From Bacteroidota bacterium (GTDB taxonomy: Bacteria; Bacteroidota; Bacteroidia; Cytophagales; Cyclobacteriaceae): a stretch of 64,000 bases of DNA. The notes under the pieces were generated by a model, which was not told where the DNA came from, searched no databases, and was given only the letters and a program-made list of their open reading frames with translations. The stretch's first letter is position 1. Each line of letters starts with the position of its first letter. The position numbers and the translations under genes were made by a program. The DNA lies in the NCBI GenBank assembly GCA_018266055.1, contig JAFDYT010000009.1, forward strand, positions 30,031 through 94,030. The letters run 5' to 3'. Shown piece by piece: positions 8,711-16,998 of this stretch.

Positions 8711-8917
8711 ATGATCAGCCAAAAGACCATCAAGCCAATTATTTATTCGTCAATCAAGGAGAAGAATAAACTTGAGCTAAATTTTTCTGCTCGACTGTCT
8801 CCTACGGAAAGTCTGATTCACAGCCTGAACATGATGGACTTTTATGCAGCCTTGAAAAAAAATAGCCCAAGAAAAGAAGACAACTCTCATCCCTGGATCA
8901 TCTTACATTTCAAGTGA
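8711..8917 (+). CDS. small conserved-type protein, function unknown (68 aa)
   Basis: A 68-residue cytoplasmic protein with no signal or membrane segment. The sequence is polar with an LSPTESLIHSLNMMDFYAAL stretch that looks like an amphipathic helix; short Bacteroidota proteins with a similar L-S-P-x-E/R start and aromatic end are familiar to me but have no known function. Reality is supported by the perfect -7 box 8 bases upstream and by the fit in an otherwise empty 300-base gap between tolC and aguB. Nothing in the neighbourhood suggests a role. Confidence 0.55.
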   Translation: MISQKTIKPIIYSSIKEKNKLELNFSARLSPTESLIHSLNMMDFYAALKKNSPRKEDNSHPWIILHFK

Positions 8918-8953
8918 TGATGATATGGAATAACCTTAACAACATATAACACG

Positions 8954-9832
8954 GTGTCAAAAAAAGTAAAAGTAGGTTTGGTACAGATGAGCTGCACCAA
9001 CAACAAAGAAGAGAATCTCACCAAAGCCATTGCAAAAGTAAAAGAAGCGGCTGCCAAAGGAGCACAGATTGTCTGCCTTCAGGAATTATTCACTTCCCTG
9101 TATTTCTGTGACACAGAAGACTATGAGCATTTTAAGTTAGCCGAATCAATTCCCGGCCCAAGCACCGAGCGACTATCGGCGGTGGCCAAAGAGTTGGGTG
9201 TGGTAATCATTGCTTCTTTGTTTGAAAAAAGAGCGCAAGGCGTTTATCACAACACCACCGCCGTGCTTGATGCCGACGGCTCTTATCTTGGCAAATATCG
9301 TAAGATGCACATCCCAGACGATCCGGCCTATTATGAAAAATTCTATTTCACTCCCGGCGACTTGGGCTATAAAATTTTCAAAACAAAATTCGCCACGTTC
9401 GGCATTTTGATATGTTGGGATCAGTGGTATCCCGAGGCTGCACGTATCACGGCGCTGATGGGTGCGGAAATTTTATTTTACCCGACCGCGATTGGCTGGG
9501 CTACTTCGCAAGATGAAGCTACCAACACTGAACAGTACAACGCATGGCAAACTATTCAACGCAGTCACTCGGTAGCCAATGGTGTGCATGTGGTAAGTGT
9601 AAACCGTGTGGGCTTTGAGCAAAATGGCGCGATGAAATTCTGGGGCGGCTCGTTTGTGTCAAACCCGCTGGGCAGCTTGCTCTACAAAGCCTCGCACGAT
9701 CAGGAAGAAATTGCCGTGGTTGAACTTGATCTCGACAGAACCGACAGCGTGCGTGTACACTGGCCTTTCTTACGCGACCGACGAATCGACTCTTATCAGC
9801 CGATCACAAAACGTTTTATCGACGAAGACTAA
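8954..9832 (+). CDS. aguB: N-carbamoylputrescine amidase (carbon-nitrogen hydrolase)
   Basis: A 292-residue nitrilase-superfamily enzyme starting at GTG 8954. The catalytic triad is visible: Glu44 (CLQELF), Lys117 (KYRKMHIPDD) and Cys154 (ILICWDQWYPE). The extended segments PDDPAYYEKFYFTPGD and IGWATSQDE, plus SVNRVGFE, are characteristic of AguB, which hydrolyses N-carbamoylputrescine to putrescine, CO2 and ammonia in the agmatine route to polyamines. The usual partner, agmatine deiminase, is not in the window. The HAD gene downstream is convergent, so it is probably monocistronic. Confidence 0.9.
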   Translation: MSKKVKVGLVQMSCTNNKEENLTKAIAKVKEAAAKGAQIVCLQELFTSLYFCDTEDYEHFKLAESIPGPSTERLSAVAKELGVVIIASLFEKRAQGVYHNTTAVLDADGSYLGKYRKMHIPDDPAYYEKFYFTPGDLGYKIFKTKFATFGILICWDQWYPEAARITALMGAEILFYPTAIGWATSQDEATNTEQYNAWQTIQRSHSVANGVHVVSVNRVGFEQNGAMKFWGGSFVSNPLGSLLYKASHDQEEIAVVELDLDRTDSVRVHWPFLRDRRIDSYQPITKRFIDED

Positions 9833-9847
9833 AAGTTTGAGCGGTGC

Positions 9848-10501
9848 TTAACGGAAGCGTTGGATTATTTCTGCAGGGTCGAGCTCAGTAAAATTCTTCA
9901 TCGTCACTTTGGTGGTGAGTTCTTCCGCAGTATGCGTCGTGGCGATACCAACCACCGGGCACCCCGCTGCTTTTCCAGCTGCCACTCCCGACAACGAATC
10001 TTCGAAGACAATACATTGCGCCGGCGGTAATTTCAGAGCCGCCGCACAGTTGAGATAAATTTCAGGATTGGGTTTTCCGTGTGTCACGTGCGACTCGTCG
10101 AGAATCACAGGAAAAAATTTTTCGATGCCGGTATGTTGCAGCACAAAGTCGACATTGCTTCGCGGAGCCGACGTGCCGATCGCCATAGGTATACCAAGGT
10201 CGGCTGCCTTCTGCAAAAAAACTGTCAGTCCGGAAACCTCCACAATATCCTTCTCATAGAGATCGCGAAAGAGTTTTTCCTTTTCCTCACCAAAGCGAGA
10301 AACCTCTGCAGGCGACATCGCGCGGCCAAACAAATTTGGAATCCACTCTTTGTTGGTGCGCCCATAAATCTTTTTGATGAGTCCCTCTTCGTCAAGGAAA
10401 TATCCATACTTCTCCGCAAACTGGCGAAGGGCGATTTTATGGTACGGATTGGTGTCGACAATCACACCGTCCATGTCGAATACAAAAGCAAATGAGTTCA
10501 T
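9848..10501 (-). CDS. HAD-family hydrolase, beta-phosphoglucomutase-like
   Basis: A 217-residue subclass IA HAD protein. Motif I is VFDMDGVIVDTN with Asp9 and Asp11; motif II is in IGTSAPR; motif III Lys is in HGKPNPEIY; motif IV is VFEDSLSGVAAG. The helical cap (about 20-85) is typical of sugar-phosphate phosphatases and beta-phosphoglucomutases. The substrate cannot be predicted with confidence; phosphatase activity on a small phosphosugar is the safe guess. It is convergent with aguB and lies 41 bases downstream of the GNAT gene on the same strand, with which it may be co-transcribed. Confidence 0.88.
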   Translation of the reverse strand: MNSFAFVFDMDGVIVDTNPYHKIALRQFAEKYGYFLDEEGLIKKIYGRTNKEWIPNLFGRAMSPAEVSRFGEEKEKLFRDLYEKDIVEVSGLTVFLQKAADLGIPMAIGTSAPRSNVDFVLQHTGIEKFFPVILDESHVTHGKPNPEIYLNCAAALKLPPAQCIVFEDSLSGVAAGKAAGCPVVGIATTHTAEELTTKVTMKNFTELDPAEIIQRFR

Positions 10502-10542
10502 TCTAAATTTTGAAAGTGAGTGGAAATGGAGCGCAAAGAAAG

Positions 10543-11031
10543 CTACTTTTCTTTTTTCTGAAAAGAATTCAGCGGTCCGATTGTCTTGCGAAGCAAAAAT
10601 TCATCGAAGCCTTTGGCCACAAAATTTTGAAGTGTGCCTATCTTCTGAAAACCCAGACGAGTGTACAACTGAAATGCTCGTTCGTTGAACGACGATACCA
10701 GCATAAATACATTTGGCGATTCGGAGAAAATTCTATTCTCAGCAAACTGAATCAATGAAGTTCCCAGGCCCGTTCCGCGTGCTTGCGGCGAAACACAAAT
10801 GCTTTGAATATAGCCTTTGAATACACCCGCCATCTGCAGCACAATAAACCCAAGCAGCTCACCCGATCTTTCCTTAGTGGCCACATACACCTCCTTATAA
10901 TCGCCACGCATGGCAAGGCGACAGCCCTCGTAGTCGCGCTTCAGCGTAATCCACGGCTCAGACTCGCTCATCATTCGGGCGCACCTGTCAAGCATCAAGT
11001 CATCGGAAGAAGGTTGGATCAGAAAATTCAT
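10543..11031 (-). CDS. GNAT family N-acetyltransferase
   Basis: A 162-residue protein with the GNAT core. Motif A, which binds the acetyl-CoA pyrophosphate, is ICVSPQARGTGLGTSLIQ (about residues 92-109), preceded by strand beta4 (GFIVLQMAGVFKGYI) and followed by motif B (FQLYTRLGFQKIG). The acceptor substrate is unknown; RimI-like and small-molecule acetyltransferases share this layout. It is divergent from the GT35 gene at 11172, with 140 bases between the two starts, in which I see no consensus promoter. A near-consensus -7 element (TATTTTG) lies 5 bases upstream of this ATG. Confidence 0.85.
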   Translation of the reverse strand: MNFLIQPSSDDLMLDRCARMMSESEPWITLKRDYEGCRLAMRGDYKEVYVATKERSGELLGFIVLQMAGVFKGYIQSICVSPQARGTGLGTSLIQFAENRIFSESPNVFMLVSSFNERAFQLYTRLGFQKIGTLQNFVAKGFDEFLLRKTIGPLNSFQKKEK

Positions 11032-11171
11032 TCGTTCAAAATAATTTTACAGTTCAATTTCATGACAGAAAACGATTGCAATTCTCATTCACTCGATCGA
11101 TTCTCACTTTCTCCGCTATCAATTCCACCCGATTTAGTAGCTTGGCAAAATTTCAAAATTCTACCAGACTA

Positions 11172-12824
11172 ATGGCTCAATTGTTCAATCCGTTCTCTTA
11201 CAAATTTGATAAAAAATATTCCAAACCTGTGGCTTACTTTTCGATGGAGTTTGCCATCGACCAGCCGCTGAAAATTTACAGTGGTGGCCTCGGGTTTCTA
11301 GCCGGCTCGCACATGCGCAGCGCCTACGACCTGAAACAAAATGTGATTGGCATCGGCATCCTGTGGAAGAAAGGGTATTATGATCAAGAGCGAAACCAGG
11401 ATCAAACCCTTCGCGTGAGTTTTCGCGACAAAGATTATTTTTTCCTTACGGATACCAACATCGTTTTTCCCATCACCATACACGGTGCCAAAGTGTATGT
11501 GAAGGCCATGCTGCTGAAGCCGGAGGTGTTTCAAACCGCCCCGATTTTTTTGCTTACTACCGACATTCCTGAGAACGATTTTCTGGCGCAGACCATCAGT
11601 CACCGCCTGTATGACCCCAACGAAACTACGCGCATCGCGCAATCAATTTTACTAGGTACCGGCGGCGCTAAATTGCTGGACATCCTTGAGCGGCCAACCG
11701 AAATTTATCACATGAACGAAGGCCACGCCCTACCCTTATGTTTTTATTTGCTGGACAAATACAAGGACATTGAAGAAGTAAAAAAACGCGTTGTCTTCAC
11801 TACGCACACACCCGAGCTCGCCGGCAACGAAGAGCACAGTGTTCCTTTGCTTAACAGCATGAGTTTCTTCAACGGATTAACCGTGAAGCAAGTAGAGGAA
11901 TACGTGAAGCCCGAACACGGCACGCTAAACTATACGCTCACCGCCTTGCGCCTTGCTAAAAAAGCCAACGGCGTGTCACAACTACACGGTGAAGTAGCCC
12001 GCAAAATGTGGGGTAAGTACGAAGGCATTTGCAAAATTGATGCAGTGACCAACGCGCAAAACAAACGCTATTGGATTGACGAAGAGCTTCAGAAAGCGCT
12101 CGACAAAGACAACGACAAAGGATTAGCCGCTCGCAAAAAGGAATTGAAAGCTAAATTGTTCCGTGTCGTAGCCAACCAAACAGGAAAGCTCTTTGATCCC
12201 AATGTGCTCACCATTGTATGGGCTCGCCGCTTTGCGGGCTATAAAAGAGCCAACTTGCTGCTGTATGACTTCGACAGGTTTTTGAAATTGGTGCGAAACG
12301 AAAAAATGCCGTTACAAATCATCTGGGCAGGAAAACCCTATCCGGAAGACTTCGCCGCCATTAATATTTTCAACGAGATTTACTGGAAGACAAAAGATCT
12401 TCCGAATTGTACGGTGCTTACCGGTTATGAATTGTGGTTGTCGGGTCATTTGAAAAAAGGTTCTGACGTGTGGCTCAACAACCCAAGGTTGTACCACGAA
12501 GCTTCGGGCACCTCAGGCATGACCGCTGCGATGAATGCCAGTCTTAACTTGTCTATCCCTGACGGCTGGGTTCCTGAATTTGCCAAGCAGGGAAAGAATG
12601 CCTTTATTATTGACACGGCCAATGACGCTCTTACCGTAGAAGAAAAAGACAAGATTGAAGCGGAGAGCCTTTACGATCTGTTGGAGAAAGAGGTAATCCC
12701 GATGTATTACAACTCTCCAGCCAAATGGACTAAGATGGTGATGACCTCTATGAATGATGTCGCACCGTTTTTCGATTCCTCGCGGATGGCCGATGAGTAC
12801 TACGAAAAAATGTATCTCCAGTAA
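11172..12824 (+). CDS. short GT35 (alpha-glucan phosphorylase-like) protein with altered PLP site
   Basis: From ATG 11172 the protein has 550 residues. Phosphorylase-type features are clear: YFSMEFAIDQPLKIYSGGLGFLAGSH near the start, HMNEGHA, RFAGYKRANL, and EASGTSG followed by an A/N-rich turn and DGWVPEF. This matches the compact alpha-glucan phosphorylase group rather than the 800-residue glycogen phosphorylases. In phosphorylases the Lys after TSGM forms the Schiff base with pyridoxal phosphate. Here the codon at 12522-12524 is ACC, so residue 451 is Thr (SGMTAAMN). The enzyme may therefore lack PLP-dependent phosphorolysis and act as a glycosyltransferase or glucan-binding protein. A TTG at 11076 would add 32 residues without family resemblance and is rejected. 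The next gene follows after 7 bases. Confidence 0.85.
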   Translation: MAQLFNPFSYKFDKKYSKPVAYFSMEFAIDQPLKIYSGGLGFLAGSHMRSAYDLKQNVIGIGILWKKGYYDQERNQDQTLRVSFRDKDYFFLTDTNIVFPITIHGAKVYVKAMLLKPEVFQTAPIFLLTTDIPENDFLAQTISHRLYDPNETTRIAQSILLGTGGAKLLDILERPTEIYHMNEGHALPLCFYLLDKYKDIEEVKKRVVFTTHTPELAGNEEHSVPLLNSMSFFNGLTVKQVEEYVKPEHGTLNYTLTALRLAKKANGVSQLHGEVARKMWGKYEGICKIDAVTNAQNKRYWIDEELQKALDKDNDKGLAARKKELKAKLFRVVANQTGKLFDPNVLTIVWARRFAGYKRANLLLYDFDRFLKLVRNEKMPLQIIWAGKPYPEDFAAINIFNEIYWKTKDLPNCTVLTGYELWLSGHLKKGSDVWLNNPRLYHEASGTSGMTAAMNASLNLSIPDGWVPEFAKQGKNAFIIDTANDALTVEEKDKIEAESLYDLLEKEVIPMYYNSPAKWTKMVMTSMNDVAPFFDSSRMADEYYEKMYLQ

Positions 12825-12831
12825 ATAGACT

Positions 12832-13446
12832 ATGGCAACTGACAATACAACATTTGTGAGTTCAGTTGCCTTGATTCTGGCCGCAGGCGCTTCGTCAAGG
12901 ATGAAGCAATCCAAGCAATTGCTAAAAATTAACGGCGAAAGCTTACTGCGTAAAACAATCGCTGTCGCTAAAGATTCAGGCGTTAGAAATATCGTTGCAG
13001 TCTTGGGCGCTAATGAAGCCCAGCATCGCGAAGAAATTGCTGACACAGCAACCGTCGTTTTCAATCCGGAATGGCAAAGCGGAATGGGTTCATCGTTGAA
13101 AATTGGAATCCGCTTTATAGCACAAGAATTTCCGTCGGCCGAGGTAGTCATCGTCCTTGTTTGTGACCAGCCTTTGCTGACTTCAGCACACCTGAAAAAT
13201 CTGATTGAGGAATGGAAATTGACGAAGCGCCCGATTGTAGCCTCGCGTTATTCCGGCTCGCCTGGCGTTCCCGTTCTTTTTCATCGTTCGTTTTTCAAGG
13301 ACATTCTTTCTATTGAAGATGACCACGGCGCAAAAAAACTGGTAACCAAACACCTTGGCCAGGCAACCCTTGTTGATTTCCCGGAAGGGGCAATCGATCT
13401 GGATACGCCTGAAGACCTCAAAAATTTCGTACAAAGAAAGCCGTAG
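12832..13446 (+). CDS. MocA/MobA-like nucleotidyltransferase
   Basis: A 204-residue NTP transferase. The N-terminal signature LILAAGASSRMKQSKQLL (about residues 12-29) binds the nucleotide; VVIVLVCDQPLL carries the metal-binding aspartate; DHGAKKLV and the C-terminal DLDTPEDL are typical of the MocA/PucB group, which transfers CMP to molybdopterin or matures xanthine-dehydrogenase-type enzymes. No molybdoenzyme gene lies nearby, so the precise substrate is open. It begins 7 bases after the GT35 gene and is likely co-transcribed with it. Confidence 0.85.
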   Translation: MATDNTTFVSSVALILAAGASSRMKQSKQLLKINGESLLRKTIAVAKDSGVRNIVAVLGANEAQHREEIADTATVVFNPEWQSGMGSSLKIGIRFIAQEFPSAEVVIVLVCDQPLLTSAHLKNLIEEWKLTKRPIVASRYSGSPGVPVLFHRSFFKDILSIEDDHGAKKLVTKHLGQATLVDFPEGAIDLDTPEDLKNFVQRKP

Positions 13447-13498
13447 CCACTCCAACAATAAATTCAGAAGTTGGGCGACTATTGTGTAAACTTATACC

Positions 13499-14581
13499 AT
13501 GATCTTCCTCCTGATAATTGGCGGCATCGCTCTTCTCGTTTTTCTTTTCATGAATCAACCAGTATTTGGCAAAGCGCCTACCGGTAAGCGACTTGAGCGG
13601 ATTCTCGCTTCGCCCAATTATCGCGACGGCTCCTTTCAGAATCTCACTCCCACGGAGATGATTTTGAAAGATACTTCCTACTTAAAACTGATGCGCGATA
13701 CGTTTCGCAAACCAGCTAATGTAAAGCCACCACGGCCTTTGCCTTCCGTAAAAACTGATATTAAAAACCTTAGCGACGACAAGCCCACAATTGTCTGGTT
13801 CGGTCATTCCTCATACCTGATCAAGTCGAAAGGCTTCACCATCCTTGTCGATCCTGTGCTTAAAGGAAACGCTTCGCCAGTTTCTTTTTTACTGAAGCCG
13901 TTTGAAGGTTCGGATGTGTATTCCATTCAGGATTTACCTTCTGTCGATCTTGTGTTGCTTACGCACGACCATTACGACCATCTTCATTACGACAGCATCA
14001 AAGCACTAGCGTCTAATGCCAAGCACTTCGTCACTTCATTAGGTGTTGGTGTTCACCTTGAGCATTGGGGTGTGGACGCGAACAAGATTACAGAACTCGA
14101 TTGGAGAGAAACAAAATCCATAGCTGACGCTATAACGCTGACAGCTACACCGGCGCGTCATTTTTCCGGTCGGAGTTTTAAGCGTGGTCAGACCAACTGG
14201 AGTTCGTTTGTGCTGAACATGCATGGATACAACCTGTTCCTGGGCGGCGATTCAGGCTATGAAAATCATTTTAAAGAAATCGGCCAACAGCATGGCCCGT
14301 TTGATATCGCGTTACTCGAATGTGGTCAATACGGAAAAGACTGGCCTCACATACACATGTTGCCCGAGCAGACGGCGCAAGCCGCAAAAGATTTAGGAGC
14401 GAAAGTTTTGTTTCCCGTGCATTGGGCAAAATTTGAACTCGCCTTTCACCCGTGGGATGATTCAATACAACGCGTTACTAAAACTGCAGGCGAGCTAGGC
14501 CAACCGATTACCACGCCGATGATCGGCGAACCGGTGATTATCAATGAATCGTATCCGGATAAAACCTGGTGGAAAATTTAG
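13499..14581 (+). CDS. metallo-beta-lactamase-fold hydrolase, NAPE-PLD/UlaG-like
   Basis: A 360-residue protein with one N-terminal membrane segment (about residues 1-18), so the enzyme is probably membrane-anchored. The zinc motif HxHxDH appears as THDHYDHLHYDS, preceded by WFGHSSYLI and LVDPVL, and followed by GGDSGY and a late PVHWAKFELAFHPW. This combination is typical of homologues of N-acylphosphatidylethanolamine phospholipase D and of UlaG-like lactonases. Phospholipid hydrolysis is possible given the anchor, but is inferred. A weak promoter-like TAAACTTA lies at 13487. Confidence 0.87.
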   Translation: MIFLLIIGGIALLVFLFMNQPVFGKAPTGKRLERILASPNYRDGSFQNLTPTEMILKDTSYLKLMRDTFRKPANVKPPRPLPSVKTDIKNLSDDKPTIVWFGHSSYLIKSKGFTILVDPVLKGNASPVSFLLKPFEGSDVYSIQDLPSVDLVLLTHDHYDHLHYDSIKALASNAKHFVTSLGVGVHLEHWGVDANKITELDWRETKSIADAITLTATPARHFSGRSFKRGQTNWSSFVLNMHGYNLFLGGDSGYENHFKEIGQQHGPFDIALLECGQYGKDWPHIHMLPEQTAQAAKDLGAKVLFPVHWAKFELAFHPWDDSIQRVTKTAGELGQPITTPMIGEPVIINESYPDKTWWKI

Positions 14582-14584
14582 TGA

Positions 14585-16108
14585 CTACTCTTCGCTGAAA
14601 TCGGCAAAGGTCTTTTTCATTTCCTTCGCATCGTATTTAATGTTGAGCGGCTTCGACGCGTCAAGTTCCAGCGTAGGAAGTTTTTGGTGATTGAGAATCG
14701 GCAAAAATTTATCGCGATCATTGTCAAACTCAATGGTTCGGCGATTGGATTTCAAGGCATACTTACGCGCAAAAATATCGCCTTCCAGCTGTAGTTGATT
14801 TCTGATTTCGGTTTCCGTTTTCATCAAATCCATAATGTCATTTTTGGATTTGCCCATCACCTCTGCTGCTTCAAGTGTGCCTAATGTGGCTGTAGTTGAG
14901 CCGCCAATCACCGTGATTGTTTTCAAATCGCCAGGATTGCTCACCACCGCCGACGACACCGCCGACGTAGCGCCTAACGAAGCGCCAAGAATAGACCTGT
15001 TCTTCTTTCCTTTTTTGGCCTGCCGGTAAGCTTTTTCAAGAGCCTTGTGTTTTTCGTGAAGCAGTTCAAGCAACGCCTTCGCTTGCTCCAGGGTGTTTCT
15101 GTATTTCTGATAAAGAAATTTGTCTTTCTCCTCCACGTTTTCAGTGTCAAGCACTTTAACTTTTAGCTTTCGCTGAATGCGGTTGTTTGATTTATCTACG
15201 GCGAAGAAAATAAATTCCACATTGCGCGACTTCTCGGCATCGTCGGTGAATTGATAGCCCGGTGACCAGGTAAACTCATATTGCACCGAGGTGTTTTCCT
15301 TCAGGCAATTTTGGGGCACCCGGTCGTCAGAGGAAAGAAATCCGGCGTTAAGCACATTGTCGTCGCCGTTAGGGTCGGTGACATAAATTTTGAAATTCAG
15401 GCGTTCATTTTCTTTGATCGTAAAGCTGGTATCGCCTGGCACGAGCAGCATTTCAGGAGGCAAATCCAATTGAGTCTGGGCCACTTTTATTTTGCCAATC
15501 GCCTCTGCTTTTTCAGGTTGATCTTGTGCTGAAAACTCAATGATAATCGGAGTCGATTTTAAACTGTTGAACTGATTGCGCGACGGGTTCCAGGTAAGCA
15601 AGCCAAAAGAAGAAAGGCTCATGCCTTCCGGCAACTGCGACGGCGCCACCTTAAATACCAGCGGATCTCCGTCCGGATCGCGCACATAATCTGACGAAAT
15701 TTGATAACGGTTGAGTGTCGATTGCTTTACATAAAAAACCGGAAGCTCATCAATCTCGGGGGCACGGTTTTGATGCAACACGGTAAAGTTGACTGGCGTG
15801 CGCACTTTGCGCCCGTCTTTCCATTCAGCCTGAAAGATGAGGTTAATTTCCTTTTGTTTTTCAAGGCGATCGACCAGCTCATATGCCGGCTTCCACGAGA
15901 AATTTCCCAGCGTATCGAAGGTAATTCCATATCCGTTGATGCCCTCCAGCGAAAATTTAGGCGCAACAGGGTCATTCACCTTTACCTGAAACGAAAGCAA
16001 TTGCCCTTCTTTCAATTGGTGCCAGCTTTCCGTATCGGGAAAAATCAATTGTTGCCCAAATGCCAACCCAGGAAAAAAGACCAAAAGGACAATAACCAAA
16101 CGGACCAT
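14585..16108 (-). CDS. exported protein with Ig/cadherin-like repeats and glycine-rich hydrophobic hairpin
   Basis: A 507-residue protein with a signal peptide (cleavage near AFGQQ, residue 18). Residues about 20-315 form three beta-sandwich repeats of putative-Ig/cadherin type with DPVAP, DPDGDP and DPNGDD calcium-binding-like turns. A charged helical segment follows (about 325-365, likely coiled coil), then two small-residue-rich hydrophobic stretches (SILGASLGATSAVSSAVV and TVIGGSTTATLG) that could insert into a membrane, then another helix and a polar tail. There is no type IX C-terminal sorting domain. A surface or adhesion role is plausible but not shown. A perfect -7 box lies at 16132-16139. 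Confidence 0.75.
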   Translation of the reverse strand: MVRLVIVLLVFFPGLAFGQQLIFPDTESWHQLKEGQLLSFQVKVNDPVAPKFSLEGINGYGITFDTLGNFSWKPAYELVDRLEKQKEINLIFQAEWKDGRKVRTPVNFTVLHQNRAPEIDELPVFYVKQSTLNRYQISSDYVRDPDGDPLVFKVAPSQLPEGMSLSSFGLLTWNPSRNQFNSLKSTPIIIEFSAQDQPEKAEAIGKIKVAQTQLDLPPEMLLVPGDTSFTIKENERLNFKIYVTDPNGDDNVLNAGFLSSDDRVPQNCLKENTSVQYEFTWSPGYQFTDDAEKSRNVEFIFFAVDKSNNRIQRKLKVKVLDTENVEEKDKFLYQKYRNTLEQAKALLELLHEKHKALEKAYRQAKKGKKNRSILGASLGATSAVSSAVVSNPGDLKTITVIGGSTTATLGTLEAAEVMGKSKNDIMDLMKTETEIRNQLQLEGDIFARKYALKSNRRTIEFDNDRDKFLPILNHQKLPTLELDASKPLNIKYDAKEMKKTFADFSEE

Positions 16109-16131
16109 TCTTATTCTTTAAATTTGAGGTG

Positions 16132-16139
16132 CAAAGGTA
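16132..16139 (-). promoter_or_regulatory. -7 promoter box (TACCTTTG) of Ig-repeat protein gene
   Basis: On the minus strand TACCTTTG matches TAnnTTTG exactly and ends 23 bases before the ATG at 16108. A TTTT run 18 bases upstream may serve as the -33 element. This gives a leader of roughly 15-20 bases. Confidence 0.55.
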
Positions 16140-16194
16140 ACGCTTTGAAAGTTTTTTAAAACCAGCAATCTGTGATTGGATCATACATTGAGTT

Positions 16195-16545
16195 ATGAGT
16201 AAAAAAGCCACCGCCGGAAAGGAGCACAACTTTTTTGAAGACGTTCATGATGTTGCCCGGCTCATCCCCAAGGGTCGGGTGACCAGCTATGGCGCTATAG
16301 CCCGCTACCTGGGCACGGCCATGAGCGCCCGTATGGTAGGCTGGGCCATGAACGCATCTCACATGAGTAAGGACATTCCGGCCCACCGGGTGGTAAACAG
16401 CCAGGGCTTACTGACAGGAAAGCATCACTTCACACCCCCATCTTCCATGCAACGCCGGCTCGAAAAGGAAAAAGTGAAAGTGGTAAAAGACAAGGTCGTC
16501 GACTTTCAGAAAATCTTCTGGGACCCTTCGAAGGAATTACTTTAG
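16195..16545 (+). CDS. alkyltransferase-like (ATL) DNA-binding protein, MGMT family without active cysteine
   Basis: A 116-residue protein matching the C-terminal DNA-binding domain of O6-alkylguanine-DNA alkyltransferase: VARLIPKGRVTSYGAIARYLG carries the helix-turn-helix and Arg-finger region, followed by MVGWAMNA and HRVVNSQG. The active-site PCHRV is PAHRV here, Ala63 encoded by GCC at 16381. Known ATL proteins have Trp or Ala in place of Cys, bind O6-alkylguanine without repairing it, and hand lesions to nucleotide excision repair. This protein fits that class. It is divergent from the Ig-repeat gene; TACATTG 4 bases before the ATG is a partial -7 box. Confidence 0.9.
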   Translation: MSKKATAGKEHNFFEDVHDVARLIPKGRVTSYGAIARYLGTAMSARMVGWAMNASHMSKDIPAHRVVNSQGLLTGKHHFTPPSSMQRRLEKEKVKVVKDKVVDFQKIFWDPSKELL

Positions 16546-16661
16546 GGAATTACTTTTCCCAAACGGGGACATCAAAATCATCTTGAGCTTCGAAAATTGA
16601 CTAAAATCAGCTATTGAGCTGCTGGCATGGCTTTCGTATAAGTCGTTTTGTCGAAAACAAA

Positions 16662-16982
16662 ATGCCTATGAAACTAACACTTGCCATCGCCATGTCGCTA
16701 AGCTTGTTTACCACTTCAGTAGGAGTGTTTGCAAGTAATTCGGACCCAGATCCGGTTCACGTAACGGTAACAAAGCAAAAAAATCTTTTTGTTTTCAACA
16801 TTAATAAGAGCTGGCGCGGGGCCAAGGTAGAGGTGATCAGCGCAAGCGGCAATCAAGTCAGTCAGGAAAAATTATTTCGGCGTAAAATGGTGATCAACTT
16901 CCGCAAGGTAAAAGCAGGAAGCTACACCATTCGCGTTTCGAAAGGCACTAAATCCAAAGAGTTTCAATTTGTAAAAGAATAA
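16662..16982 (+). CDS. small exported protein resembling a type IX sorting-domain fold
   Basis: A 106-residue protein with a signal peptide ending near GVFA (residue 24; a second ATG at 16668 would also serve as start). The mature part of about 80 residues is beta-rich with the rhythm of type A sorting domains and DUF3244 proteins: a strand with LFVFNINK, a VEVISASGN hairpin, then VKAGSYTIRVSKG and a terminal KEFQFVKE. It is not attached to any larger passenger. The next gene encodes a similar protein, so the two look like a duplicated pair. Function unknown. Confidence 0.7.
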   Translation: MPMKLTLAIAMSLSLFTTSVGVFASNSDPDPVHVTVTKQKNLFVFNINKSWRGAKVEVISASGNQVSQEKLFRRKMVINFRKVKAGSYTIRVSKGTKSKEFQFVKE

Positions 16983-16998
16983 AAAAATTTAAGGGGTC

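Noticed and set aside
11076-11171. TTG-initiated extension of the GT35 protein
   Set aside because: The 32 extra residues do not resemble any GT35 N-terminus and the ATG at 11172 gives the normal start of the fold.
12513-13151. 212-residue minus-strand frame across the GT35 and MocA-like genes
   Set aside because: It spans the 3' end of one real gene and the start of the next; no homology signal or promoter.
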